From positions 1 to 45,120 of the forward strand of contig NZ_LZSQ01000133.1 of NCBI RefSeq assembly GCF_001665535.1: DNA of 45,120 nt, given 5' to 3'. This document shows positions 7,457 through 16,154 of the stretch, in pieces. The position numbers and the translations under genes are program-made. Every line of letters begins with the position of its first letter. Within the stretch, counting starts at the first letter, position 1. The DNA comes from Mycobacterium sp. 852002-51961_SCH5331710 (lineage in GTDB: Bacteria; Actinomycetota; Actinomycetes; Mycobacteriales; Mycobacteriaceae). Under the pieces are notes generated by a model. It had not been told where the DNA came from. It ran no database searches and saw nothing but the letters and a program-made list of their open reading frames with translations.

Positions 7457-8353
7457 CTAAAAGACGACGGTCTGGTTGCCGAATCGGATGATGCGATCCT
7501 CACAGTGCCACAGCACCGCTCGGGACAGAACAACGCGTTCGACATCCGATCCGAGGCGGATCAGATCCTCCACGCTGTGCCGATGGTCCACCCGCACGAC
7601 ATCCTGTTCGATGATCGGGCCCTCGTCGAGGTCGTCGGTCACGTAGTGCGCCGTCGCGCCGACGAGCTTGACGCCGCGCTCCTTGGCCCGTCGGTACGGT
7701 GCCGCGCCGATGAAAGCCGGCAGGAACGAATGGTGGATGTTGATCAACGGGCATCCCAGCTCCTCGATGAACCGCGGCGTCAGGATCTGCATGTAGCGCG
7801 CGAGCACGACGAGGTCGACGTTGCCCCTCAGCAACTCGAGCTGGCGCCGCTCGGCCTCGTCGCGGATGTCCCTACTGGCCGGTACGTGAATGAACGGAAC
7901 GGAGAACGGCCGGACCTGATCCGCGAGGTCGGGATGGTTCGCGATCACCATGGCCACCGACATGTCGAGCTCACCGCGGCGGTTGCGCCACAGCAGGTCG
8001 AGGAGGCAGTGATCTTCCTTCGACGCCATGATCGCCACGCGTTTGGGCTTCGCGGCCTCGGTGAGCCGAAAATCCATACCGAAAGGTATTGCCACTCGCT
8101 CAGCGAACTCGCGCTCGAGCGAATCGCGCGCGGCGGTCAAGCCGGGCAGGTGAAAGATGGTGCGCTGCATGAACGTGCCGCCCGACTGTTCGGTCGCATG
8201 CTGATCGAGCGAGACGATGTTCGCGCCGGCTTCGGCGAGAAACACGCTGACGGCCGCCACCAGCCCCGGACGGTCCACGCAGCGCAGCAGCAACCTGCCC
8301 ATATCCCTGACGGGTAGGTCGCCGGTGCCCGGACTGGGATACTCCCCGTCCAC
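7457..8353 (-). CDS. purU: Formyltetrahydrofolate deformylase
   Basis: A 298-residue PurU: an N-terminal ACT domain (RLLLRCVDRPGLVAAVSVFL, about residues 20-95) and a formyltransferase-fold hydrolase domain with KEDHCLLDLLWR, VMVIANHPDL, VDLVVLARYMQIL, the catalytic INIHHSFLPAF and GATAHYVTDDLDEGPII. It hydrolyses 10-formyl-THF to THF and formate, balancing the one-carbon pool. The GTG at 8353 gives the N-terminal extension seen in mycobacterial PurU, but no clear ribosome site precedes it; the ATG 17 codons in (DMGRLLL) is the alternative. A CACCC-N5-GGGTG repeat (8351-8365) straddles the start. Confidence 0.95.
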   Translation of the reverse strand: MDGEYPSPGTGDLPVRDMGRLLLRCVDRPGLVAAVSVFLAEAGANIVSLDQHATEQSGGTFMQRTIFHLPGLTAARDSLEREFAERVAIPFGMDFRLTEAAKPKRVAIMASKEDHCLLDLLWRNRRGELDMSVAMVIANHPDLADQVRPFSVPFIHVPASRDIRDEAERRQLELLRGNVDLVVLARYMQILTPRFIEELGCPLINIHHSFLPAFIGAAPYRRAKERGVKLVGATAHYVTDDLDEGPIIEQDVVRVDHRHSVEDLIRLGSDVERVVLSRAVLWHCEDRIIRFGNQTVVF

Positions 8354-8655
8354 CCCTAAAGGGTGTCACTCGACGGTCGGCGGCGCATGTGAAACCGCAC
8401 TTCGGCACCGAATCCGCTGACGTGTATTCCATTCCGGAGCGGTCCGCCAATGCGCGGTTCGCCAATTAGCTGGCAACCGGGCGAGCAGTTCTCGGGCGTA
8501 TCTTTTTCGCTTCGACAACAGACCTTTTCACAACAAGATCACCGCGCTTCCTGGTAATAAAACAGCTCTCGGCGAGATACTCAGATGGATGTGGGAAATC
8601 CCACATGTGATCAGCAGCGACCAGACCGTGGAAACTGCCCGATGAACGGACGACC
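8354..8655. other. Intergenic region before the GNAT/moeY/dcpA operon
   Basis: About 300 bases between divergent purU and the GNAT-like gene, with AT-rich stretches around 8500-8600 and no convincing gene. It holds the palindrome at 8589-8606 and presumably promoters for both directions. Confidence 0.5.
8589..8606. promoter_or_regulatory. Perfect palindrome upstream of the moeY/dcpA operon
   Basis: ATGTGGGA-AA-TCCCACAT, a perfect 8-2-8 inverted repeat about 50 bases before the first gene. Size and place suggest an operator for an unidentified dimeric regulator. No regulator gene is adjacent. Confidence 0.5.
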
Positions 8656-9408
8656 ATGACCGTTGCCCATTTCCAACCCACCCCCGATGTTGCCGCCAGT
8701 TTGCGGGAGACTCCAAGTTTCTGGGATCCCGAGACGGACTGCACGATCACATTTGCGCACCCCGCAGTCGAACCCGAGTTGTGGCGAGACTTCGTCGCCG
8801 GGGCCACGCGCAGTTACACCAAGCACGGTGTGGCGAAAGCGCTCGACATGGAGGCACTGCATTCCGGCGCGGACACCATCTTGTTCGCGGCCTGCGTCGA
8901 CCGGTCGGGCAAGGTGGTCGGCGGCCTGCGCGCGAAGGGCCCCTACCAGTCCGCCGACGAGGCCCATGCCTTGCAGGAGTGGAGCGGTCAACCGGGTTTC
9001 GACGCGGTGCGGAAGATGATCAGCGACCGTCTACCATTCGGCGTCGTGGAGATGAAAACCGCATGGGTGACCGACGATCCCGATCGCAACCGCCAGCTCA
9101 CCTACGCGATCTCCAGGACCCCGCTGCACGCGATGGGGCTTCTCGACATTCAATTCATCGTCGCGACTGCGGCGTCCTACGTTCTCAAGCGCTGGCTTTC
9201 ATCCGGCGGAATTCTGGCGATGAAGATTCCGCCGACGCCCTACCCCGACGAACGTTATGAAACTCGCCTGGCGTGGTGGGATCGTGCGACATTCGCCAAA
9301 CACGCCGATCCGAAACAGCTTTCGCTGTACTTCGCCGAACAACAAAGGCTTGCGCCGCGCGTCGGGAATACGGCTGGGATATCAGCCGCTACCGGGACGG
9401 AGCGGTGA
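8656..9408 (+). CDS. Conserved protein with a GNAT-like (acyltransferase) fold, function unknown
   Basis: A 250-residue protein with no signal peptide or membrane segment. The stretch DTILFAACVDRSGKVVGGLRAKG resembles the central strands of GNAT/N-acyl-amino-acid-synthase-like acyltransferases, and the later LHAMGLLDIQFIVATAASYVLKRW resembles the C-terminal half of that fold; I cannot name the canonical acetyl-CoA loop with confidence. Its stop overlaps the start of the ThiF-nitroreductase gene (GTGA), so the two are co-translated, and dcpA follows. The assignment is weak; a conserved mycobacterial protein of unknown role is the safe reading. Confidence 0.5.
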   Translation: MTVAHFQPTPDVAASLRETPSFWDPETDCTITFAHPAVEPELWRDFVAGATRSYTKHGVAKALDMEALHSGADTILFAACVDRSGKVVGGLRAKGPYQSADEAHALQEWSGQPGFDAVRKMISDRLPFGVVEMKTAWVTDDPDRNRQLTYAISRTPLHAMGLLDIQFIVATAASYVLKRWLSSGGILAMKIPPTPYPDERYETRLAWWDRATFAKHADPKQLSLYFAEQQRLAPRVGNTAGISAATGTER

Positions 9409-11543
9409 TACCGGGAAACGGCGATTCGAATTGGTGCAATGCAATAGTTCTGGCCGACGACGACCACCTCCTCGCCGAACTGCATTCAGAACCGGGCATC
9501 GTATTCACCGACGCCGCAGTACAACAGCAACAGGTGCTGCGCGAGATTCGACCGTCACTGCCGGAAGACGTTCTGGCTGAGCCGATTCGCTGGGCTTACT
9601 TCCCATGGCGGCGGGCCGCGGTCAGCATCCTCGGGCCCAAGGGCTTTCGTCGCGTGCGGCTCGATCGCAACCGGAACCTCATCACCCCTGCCGAGATGAA
9701 AAGGCTGAACGGTTTGAAGGTCGGTGTCGTCGGGTTGAGCGTCGGGCACACCATCGCCTACACACTCGCGGCCCAGGGACTGTGCGGAGGCTTGCGGCTT
9801 AGCGACTTCGATGACATGGATCTGACGAACCTGAACCGAGTGCCCGCCACGGTGCTCGACATCGGAGTGAACAAGGCGATCGTGTGCGCCAGGAGAATCG
9901 CCGAGCTCGACCCGTATCTGCCCGTGCAGGTCGATGTCTCGGGCGTCACGGAGCAGACCGTGCACGACTTCGTCGACGGCCTGGACGTCGTCATCGAAGA
10001 ATGCGACTCCCTGGACGCCAAGCTGCTGGTGCGCGAGGTCGCACGCCAACACGGCGTCCCCGTGCTCATGACGACCAGTGACCGCGCGCTGCTCGATGTG
10101 GAGCGGTTCGATCTCGAGCCGGGGCGCCCGATCCTGCACGGTCTGGTCGGCGACCTCGACGCCGCGGGGCTGGCGAACCTCAGCAGCGCCGACAAGCTGC
10201 CGTATTCGCTGCGCCTGGTCGACGCCAGCCAGGTCTCGGTTCGCATGGCGGCGTCGCTGATCGAAGTGGGGCAGACCTTGTCGACGTGGCCGCAGCTGAC
10301 GTCCGAGGTGGCTCTGAACGCGAGTGTCGTCGCCGAGGCGGTCCGGCGGATCGGGCTCGGCGAGCGGCTGCCGTCGGGGCGGGCGCGGCTGGACGTCGGC
10401 GAGGTCTTCGAGCGCCTCACGACCCCGGTCGCGGCGGTCGGCGAACATCCGGTCGGCGACCTGCCGATGGACACGGCACCGGGAGACGCGACGGACGCCA
10501 TCGCGGCCGCCGCTCAACGCGCGCCGTCCGGTGGCAACGCCCAACCGTGGCGGATCGAGGTGGCCCCCGGATCGGCGACCGTCCGGCTGGACCCGGAATT
10601 CACCACGACGATGGACGTCGGGCTGCGGGGCAGTGCCGTCGCCGTCGGGGCGGCCGCCTTCAACGCGCGCGTGGCCGCCGCCGCACATCACATGAGCACG
10701 CGGGTCGACTACGGCGCCGGCGACGAGGCCTCGCCGTTGACCGCGACGGTTCAGCTCACACCGGGTGACGATCCCGATCTCGCGTCGTTGTACGAAGCCA
10801 TGCTGGCGCGCGAGACCAACCGGCGTCTCGGCAGCGCGGCTCCGATTCCCGTCGACACCATCAAAAACCTGGACGCCGCAGCGGCTGCCGAAGGTGCCCG
10901 CCTGCGCATCATGACCGACCGGGACGACCTCGAGTCGGCCGCCGCGATACTCGCCGCCGCCGACCGGATCCGGTACCTGACCCCGCGCCTGCACGCCGAG
11001 ATGTTCGAGGAGCTGCGGTGGCCCGACGCGCCATCGCTGGATTCCGGCATCGACGTGCGCACCCTCGAACTCGCCCCCGCGGATCTGGTGATGCTCGACG
11101 TGTTGTGCCGCGCGGAGGTGATGGACCACCTGAGGGCATGGGAGGGCGGACAGGCTCTCGGCGACGACACGGCGCGACGGATCCGCGACTGCGCGGGCCT
11201 GGCGGTCGTCTCGGTGCCGGGGCGCCGGCTCGTCGACTACGCGCGCGCCGGGGCAGCCGTCGAGTCGGTGTGGGTCCGGGCCCAGCAGCACGGCCTTGCC
11301 GTCCAACCGGTTTCACCGCCGTTCCTGTACGCGCTCGATGCGCAGGACCGACGGCTGGTCTCCCCCTCTTTCGCCGACGACCTCGGCAAGCTGCAATATG
11401 ATTTTCAGCAACTCGCAGGCACCGGTCCGGCGGAGTCGCAGGCGCTGATCCTCAGGTTCACCTACGCACCCCGCGCGTCGGTCCGAAGCCGGCGCCGCAA
11501 TCACCACCGTCATCGCAACACCGACGGTGCAAGGGAGGGTTAG
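9405..11543 (+). CDS. moeY: MoeY-like fusion of a ThiF/E1-type adenylation domain and a nitroreductase domain
   Basis: A 712-residue two-domain protein, close in length and layout to the product of Rv1355c (MoeY). Residues ~100-340 are ThiF/MoeB/E1-like: KVGVVGLSVGHTIAYTLA (nucleotide loop), LSDFDDMDLTNLNR (the D/N/R activation residues) and IEECDSLDAKLLVREVA. Residues ~360-700 are nitroreductase-like, beginning AIAAAAQRAPSGGNAQPWRI, the FMN-binding APSGGNxQPW motif. E1-like domains adenylate a C-terminal carboxylate; nitroreductase-type partners often oxidise flavin substrates or azolines. The GTG at 9405 overlaps the upstream stop; an ATG further upstream (9273) lies inside the previous gene. 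True substrate unknown; the molybdopterin name is historical. Confidence 0.82.
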   Translation: MIPGNGDSNWCNAIVLADDDHLLAELHSEPGIVFTDAAVQQQQVLREIRPSLPEDVLAEPIRWAYFPWRRAAVSILGPKGFRRVRLDRNRNLITPAEMKRLNGLKVGVVGLSVGHTIAYTLAAQGLCGGLRLSDFDDMDLTNLNRVPATVLDIGVNKAIVCARRIAELDPYLPVQVDVSGVTEQTVHDFVDGLDVVIEECDSLDAKLLVREVARQHGVPVLMTTSDRALLDVERFDLEPGRPILHGLVGDLDAAGLANLSSADKLPYSLRLVDASQVSVRMAASLIEVGQTLSTWPQLTSEVALNASVVAEAVRRIGLGERLPSGRARLDVGEVFERLTTPVAAVGEHPVGDLPMDTAPGDATDAIAAAAQRAPSGGNAQPWRIEVAPGSATVRLDPEFTTTMDVGLRGSAVAVGAAAFNARVAAAAHHMSTRVDYGAGDEASPLTATVQLTPGDDPDLASLYEAMLARETNRRLGSAAPIPVDTIKNLDAAAAAEGARLRIMTDRDDLESAAAILAAADRIRYLTPRLHAEMFEELRWPDAPSLDSGIDVRTLELAPADLVMLDVLCRAEVMDHLRAWEGGQALGDDTARRIRDCAGLAVVSVPGRRLVDYARAGAAVESVWVRAQQHGLAVQPVSPPFLYALDAQDRRLVSPSFADDLGKLQYDFQQLAGTGPAESQALILRFTYAPRASVRSRRRNHHRHRNTDGAREG

Positions 11544-13390
11544 TGCCCAGCAGCCTCGAGAATCTCGTCACCTCGGTCGCCACGCGGCTGATGGGCGTGA
11601 ACGCGGCCACGTCGGTCGAGGTGAGCCGGCAGGTTCTGGCCGATCTCGTCGCGTACTTCGGCGTGGACGTCAGCTTCCTGCGCCACAACGACCACCGGAT
11701 TCGCGCCTCGGTGCTGGTCGCGGAGTGGCCGATGCGGCCGGGCATCCCCGATCCGGACCCGTTGGCGGTCGTGTACTTCGCCGATGCGGATCCGGTGTTC
11801 GCCCGGTGCGAGCATCAGAAGGAACCGATCGTGTTCCGCCCGGAACCCTCGACCGAGGAGTATCAGCAGACCATCGCCGAGGGCAGGCAGGTGCCGTCGA
11901 CCTCGATGGCGTGTGTGCCGATGCTCTCGGGCGACGTCACCTCCGGGGTGCTCGGGTTCGTCAAGTTCGGCGACCGCGACTGGACGCCGGAGGAACTCAA
12001 CGCCCTCAAGGCGATCGCCTCACTGTTCGCCCAGGTTCAAGCCCGGGTCGAGGCCGAGGACCGGCTCCGCTACCTGGCCGAACACGACGACCTGACGGGT
12101 CTGTGTAACCGGCGGGCGTTGCTGGCCCACCTCGACGAGCGTCTGCGGGAGGGACAACCGGGACCGGTCTCGGTGTTGTTCTTCGATCTGGACCGGCTCA
12201 AGGCCATCAACGATTATCTCGGCCACACCGCGGGTGACTGGTTCATCCGCGTCCTGGCCGAGCGGCTACGCCAGAGCGCCGACAGCGGCACCTTCCTGGC
12301 ACGACTCGGGGGCGACGAGTTCGTGGTCGTGCCTCCGGGGCCGACGGACGTCGGGGCCGCCGAGGCCCTGGCGTATCGGCTGCAGTCGTCGCTGAACGAG
12401 CGGGTGCCGGTCGACGGCGAGAAGCTCACCCGCACCGTCAGCATCGGGGTGGCACTGGGCGATCCCGGCCGCGACAACACGTCGGACCTGCTGCGGCGCG
12501 CCGACCAGGCGGTGTTGACGGCCAAGGCCTCCGGCGGCAACGAGGTCGCAATCTTCACAGACCAGATGTCGCTGGACTCCGACTTCCGCAATGACATCGA
12601 GCTGCACCTGCACGGTGTCATCGAAGCGGGTGCACTTCTCCTGCACTACCAGCCCGAAGTCAATATGCGCACCGGCGAGATCCTGGCCGCGGAGGCGCTG
12701 GTCCGCTGGGAGCATCCGACCCGCGGGCTGCTCGCGCCCGGTTCGTTCATCGGAGTGGCCGAATCCATCAACCTGGCGGGCGAATTGGGACGTTGGGTGA
12801 TGCGCACAGCGTGCCGCGAGTTCGCGCAGTGGCGCGCGCACGGTGTCGGCCGCGACGCGGTCCTGCGGATCAACGTTTCGCCGGTGCAACTGGTCAGCGA
12901 CGGCTTTGTGGAGTCGGTCGCGGAAACGATCGAGGAGTTCGGACTCGACGGCGGGTCGGTGTGCCTGGAGATCACCGAGAGCGTGGTGGTGCAGGACATC
13001 GAAACCACCCGCAAGACGCTGGCCGGCCTCAAGCAGGTCGGCGTACAAGTCGCCATCGACGATTTCGGTACCGGCTACAGCGTGCTGTCGCACCTGAAGT
13101 CGCTACCCGTCGACACGCTGAAGATCGACAAGGGTTTCGTCCGGGAGTTGGGCGTGGACCCCGGCGACCTCGCCATCGTGCGCGCCATCATCGCGCTCGC
13201 CGAGGCGTTCGGTTTGCAACTCGTCGCCGAGGGCGTCGAAACCGAGCGCGCCGCCCGCACCCTACTCGAGCACGGATGCCATCGCGCCCAGGGGTTCCTG
13301 TTGTCGCGCCCGGTGCCGGGCGCGGAGATGCAAGCGCTATTCGCCCAGGGACGGATACCCGTGCAGTTTGCCGCAACGCCACGAGCCTGA
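11543..13390 (+). CDS. dcpA: Bifunctional GAF-GGDEF-EAL cyclic-di-GMP enzyme
   Basis: A 615-residue protein like M. smegmatis DcpA and M. tuberculosis Rv1354c. GAF sensor domain about residues 20-165; GGDEF domain about 175-335 with an intact LARLGGDEFVVVP (GGDEF at ~256-260) and the FFDLDRLKAIND metal block; EAL domain about 350-605 with AEALVRWEH (EAL at 384-386), NVSPVQL, LEITESVVV, DDFGTGYS and KIDKGFVREL. Both catalytic sites look complete, so it could make and break c-di-GMP, with GAF sensing a ligand. The GTG start abuts the moeY stop with GGGAGGG before it. Its 3' end overlaps the opposing flavoprotein gene by 54 bases. Confidence 0.95.
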   Translation: MPSSLENLVTSVATRLMGVNAATSVEVSRQVLADLVAYFGVDVSFLRHNDHRIRASVLVAEWPMRPGIPDPDPLAVVYFADADPVFARCEHQKEPIVFRPEPSTEEYQQTIAEGRQVPSTSMACVPMLSGDVTSGVLGFVKFGDRDWTPEELNALKAIASLFAQVQARVEAEDRLRYLAEHDDLTGLCNRRALLAHLDERLREGQPGPVSVLFFDLDRLKAINDYLGHTAGDWFIRVLAERLRQSADSGTFLARLGGDEFVVVPPGPTDVGAAEALAYRLQSSLNERVPVDGEKLTRTVSIGVALGDPGRDNTSDLLRRADQAVLTAKASGGNEVAIFTDQMSLDSDFRNDIELHLHGVIEAGALLLHYQPEVNMRTGEILAAEALVRWEHPTRGLLAPGSFIGVAESINLAGELGRWVMRTACREFAQWRAHGVGRDAVLRINVSPVQLVSDGFVESVAETIEEFGLDGGSVCLEITESVVVQDIETTRKTLAGLKQVGVQVAIDDFGTGYSVLSHLKSLPVDTLKIDKGFVRELGVDPGDLAIVRAIIALAEAFGLQLVAEGVETERAARTLLEHGCHRAQGFLLSRPVPGAEMQALFAQGRIPVQFAATPRA

Positions 13391-14218
13391 ATGACGGTAG
13401 GTCTCGCGGAGGTTGGTGTGTAAGCGGCGGCCACGCGCACGGCACGTCGAGCCCGGCAGTGCGAGCGGTTCGGAGGTGAGCACCTCCACCCTGCCGAACC
13501 GGCTGGCGCGCTGCCCGACCAGGCAGACCCGCAGGATGTCACCTGACTCCGCGCGTCGATCCGAGTGCGGAAGCTGGGCGGCCCCGCTCGTCACCGTGAC
13601 GCCGTGCCGGGCCCGGACCGCCACCGGACCGGCGGGTGTCACGAACACGGCGCCCACCGCGACGCCTTCCTCGAACACCAGGCGCTGCAGCGCGTGATCG
13701 GCGCGCACCTCGATGCCGCGGGTGGCGACGCCCTCGCTGAGCAAGTCGAACACTGAGCCGGCGAGGTCGGCGGAATCGGCGCTCAGCGCCCCGATCTCGA
13801 GAACCTCCAGGATTTCGCCGTCCGACGCCTGTACCGTCGTCGCGCTCCAATCCGGCAGCCGCGTCGAGAGGTAGCCGAACGGCGTCGCCAGGCACTGCGC
13901 CGCCCATTCGCGCAGACGCGCTCCGACGAACGGCGCGACAGTGCGACCCGTCTCGGCGGGCCTGTGCGCGGGTACGGTACGGATCGGCACGCCGAGATCG
14001 TGCGACTGCCGACGCGGTGAACCCAGATCAGAGGTCATCTCGGCGAAGAAACGCCGGGTGCACGGATCGGCCGAATCCGTTCCGAGCCAATTGGGCTCAG
14101 CCATGCCCCAGTCGGCGAGGAACACCTCGCCGCCGAGATCTCCGAGCGCGATCGCATGCGCCAGGCCGGCCGCACCGCCGCCGGCACATACCACGTCGAC
14201 TTCGTCGTCCCACTCCAC
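13337..14218 (-). CDS. FAD-binding flavoprotein of the fumarate reductase/ketosteroid dehydrogenase type, short
   Basis: A 293-residue protein beginning VEWDDEVDVVCAGGGAAGLAHAIALG, a clean GxGxxG dinucleotide fold for FAD. Later DILSEGVATRGIEVRAD-like and VFVTPAGPVAVRARHGVTVTSGA match the FAD-binding part of FRD/SDH/KstD flavoproteins, which normally run beyond 450 residues; the substrate-capping domain seems reduced. The GTG at 14218 is chosen because GGAGAAG sits 9 bases upstream; a TTG at 14233 is the alternative. Its last 54 bases are antisense to the end of dcpA, an uncommon overlap, so the C-terminus may be degraded or recently extended. Confidence 0.65.
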   Translation of the reverse strand: MEWDDEVDVVCAGGGAAGLAHAIALGDLGGEVFLADWGMAEPNWLGTDSADPCTRRFFAEMTSDLGSPRRQSHDLGVPIRTVPAHRPAETGRTVAPFVGARLREWAAQCLATPFGYLSTRLPDWSATTVQASDGEILEVLEIGALSADSADLAGSVFDLLSEGVATRGIEVRADHALQRLVFEEGVAVGAVFVTPAGPVAVRARHGVTVTSGAAQLPHSDRRAESGDILRVCLVGQRASRFGRVEVLTSEPLALPGSTCRARGRRLHTNLRETYRHSGSWRCGKLHGYPSLGE

Positions 14219-14710
14219 CGTTAACTTCTCCAAGGTCGCTTCGACGTGCAGTACGGGGTTATGAAGCCGCGCAATCCGCGTTATAACGCGACGATTCAGC
14301 GGCCCACGGAAAGCTGCCATTGCCCGACGACAAGAGCGAGGGGTTTGCCTGTACGGGCAATGGCAACGCGATGGGTAGCAACTCCAGCAAGCTTGCGCAG
14401 ACGCGGCTGCAGTGGCGGCGGGATGCCTGGGGCGCAGTGAGACCGGCGAGTGGCGACGCGTCTAACCACGAACCGAAAGTCATCACGTCGCGTACTTTAC
14501 ATACTTTTTGGATGTTATGGGGGTCTAACTATGACTTAAAGTTTGACGTGTCGGACACAACAATCCGAAGTGCGGAATTTCAGCGACGTCAGCCGAAAGA
14601 ATTGCGGAGGAACCACGCGCTCAATAGAACGGTCAGCCGACCGCGTTGACACGCTCAGCTAACTGCACGGAATTCGTCGAACCGGGGTAACGGATGGAAC
14701 AATCGCAGGG
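14219..14710. other. Intergenic region, relatively AT-rich, before the tandem TetR genes
   Basis: About 490 bases with no convincing coding frame. Bases 14480-14600 are clearly richer in A/T than the surroundings and contain a short palindrome GTGTC-G-GACAC (14548-14558), suitable for an operator. This is likely the promoter region of the first TetR gene and of the leftward flavoprotein. Confidence 0.45.
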
Positions 14711-15424
14711 TTGGACAACTCCAGGCAAACGAGGCTCCCGCTGAACAGCGTTCCCCCATCGTCCGAGCACGTCGACCGGCGGTCGGACTCAACGCGACTG
14801 CAGATCCTGCGTGCGGCGTCGCGTCTGTTCGCCCGCAGCTCGTACAGCCGGGTGAACCTCGACGACATCCTCGCCGACGCGGCGGTGACCAAGGGGGCGA
14901 TGTACTTTCACTTCCGCTCCAAGCACGCGTTGGCGTCCGCGATCGTGGAACTTCGTATGGAGGAAGCGCGCTCGTCGGTCGATGAGGTGCTGGCGCGCAG
15001 GCTGTCCGGCTTGGAGACGCTGATCGATCTGTCGTTCCGAATCGCGGTCGACGACATCGGAAGCGAAGTGGCCAGGGCTGGACTGAACCTGCTGGAGTCC
15101 ATCGGGCGTACCGACGGCCTTCAACCGGTGACGCTCACCACGTGGGTCGAGGGCTACGCGAGGGTCATCAGCAGGGCGGTCACCGAGGGGGACATCCGCG
15201 ATCACGACGACGCCGAGGCGATCGCCCGCCTGCTGGTGTCGATGTACATGGGCCTGCGGCAGACCAGCGATCTCGATGACCCCGAGCGCTTCCTGCGCGA
15301 CCTGCAGTCCGCCTGGACGCTGCTCCTACCCGGCCTGACGACCGCGGACCGCATCGCGTACCTCGCCGAGTTCATCAAGCGGCGCACGGGCGTCGCCATC
15401 AAAACTGCAACTCCCTTGGATTGA
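14711..15424 (+). CDS. TetR-family regulator, gamma-butyrolactone-receptor-like (first of a tandem pair)
   Basis: A 237-residue repressor. The HTH is at about residues 30-75: ILRAASRLFARSSYSRVNLDDILADAAVTKGAMYFHFRSKHALASAI. This GAMYFHF-SKxxLA pattern is the one of ScbR/ArpA-type autoregulator receptors. The C-domain is helical with no recognisable ligand motif. The start is a TTG at 14711 preceded by GCAGGG; no ATG in frame fits. It is followed by a second, similar TetR 67 bases on, which suggests a local duplication. Targets could include the acyl-CoA dehydrogenase pair downstream (inference). Confidence 0.85.
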   Translation: MDNSRQTRLPLNSVPPSSEHVDRRSDSTRLQILRAASRLFARSSYSRVNLDDILADAAVTKGAMYFHFRSKHALASAIVELRMEEARSSVDEVLARRLSGLETLIDLSFRIAVDDIGSEVARAGLNLLESIGRTDGLQPVTLTTWVEGYARVISRAVTEGDIRDHDDAEAIARLLVSMYMGLRQTSDLDDPERFLRDLQSAWTLLLPGLTTADRIAYLAEFIKRRTGVAIKTATPLD

Positions 15425-15491
15425 TCTATGATCCTGCGACCAGGCCGACTCCACCCGGTCGAGGCCGTCGCAGCATCCGGAGGTACCGGCC

Positions 15492-16154
15492 ATGGTGCGC
15501 CAAGCACGATCTGAAGCGACACGACGACGAATCATCGACGCCGCGGTGGAGCTGTTCAACGAGATCGGTTATCCCGCGACCAGCCTCGGCGACATCATTG
15601 AACGCGCCGAGATGACCAAGGGCGCGCTGTATTACCACTTCGACTCCAAAGAGGCGCTCGCCGCCGCGATCATCGACGAGGGCAGCGCCACCCTGTTCGA
15701 GGCCTTCGAGAAGATCAGCCAATCCTCGGCGCCCGCACTCGAACGGATCATCCACGGCTGTTTCGTCGTCGCCGACCTGCTCTCCACCGACAGCACCGCC
15801 AGGAGCGCCACCCAGTTGCGTCGCACGTTCGGCGAATTCAGCGAGGCGACCAGCCGCATCTTCGGCCGCTGGCTCGACGAGATAGCGACGACCGTGACGG
15901 CGGCGATCGAGGAGGGCGATGTGCGGCCCGACCTCAATCCCCTCGCAGTCGCCGAAACGGTCGTCGGAGCGATGACGGGGGCCGAACTGCTTTCCAGCTC
16001 AGCCTCGTCCGGCACCGACGTGTTGGAACGCCTCGGCCGGATATGGGAGGTCTTGCTGCCGGCCATCGCTACCGAGGAGTCGCTGAGCTATTTCCAGCAG
16101 TACCTGGCGCGCGAGGCATTGCGCCGGTCGGCACCCGATCCCGGCGACGTCTAG
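15492..16154 (+). CDS. TetR-family regulator, ScbR-like (second of a tandem pair)
   Basis: A 220-residue TetR protein. HTH about residues 10-55: IIDAAVELFNEIGYPATSLGDIIERAEMTKGALYYHFDSKEALAAAI, which aligns well with the preceding TetR gene and supports paralogy. The rest is helical and rich in Ala/Ser, without known ligand residues. The ATG at 15492 has GGAGGTACCGGCC before it, a good ribosome site. The gene converges on the PAS gene and overlaps it by 4 bases, so the two 3' ends are interlocked. Confidence 0.88.
   Translation: MVRQARSEATRRRIIDAAVELFNEIGYPATSLGDIIERAEMTKGALYYHFDSKEALAAAIIDEGSATLFEAFEKISQSSAPALERIIHGCFVVADLLSTDSTARSATQLRRTFGEFSEATSRIFGRWLDEIATTVTAAIEEGDVRPDLNPLAVAETVVGAMTGAELLSSSASSGTDVLERLGRIWEVLLPAIATEESLSYFQQYLAREALRRSAPDPGDV

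Noticed and set aside
14320..14649. 109-residue plus-strand frame in the region before the tandem TetR genes
   Set aside because: TTG start without ribosome site, no domain, runs through the AT-rich promoter-like stretch.
15410..15440. GATC-TAT-GATC repeat before the second TetR gene as operator
   Set aside because: GATC is itself palindromic, so the symmetry is weak and may be chance.
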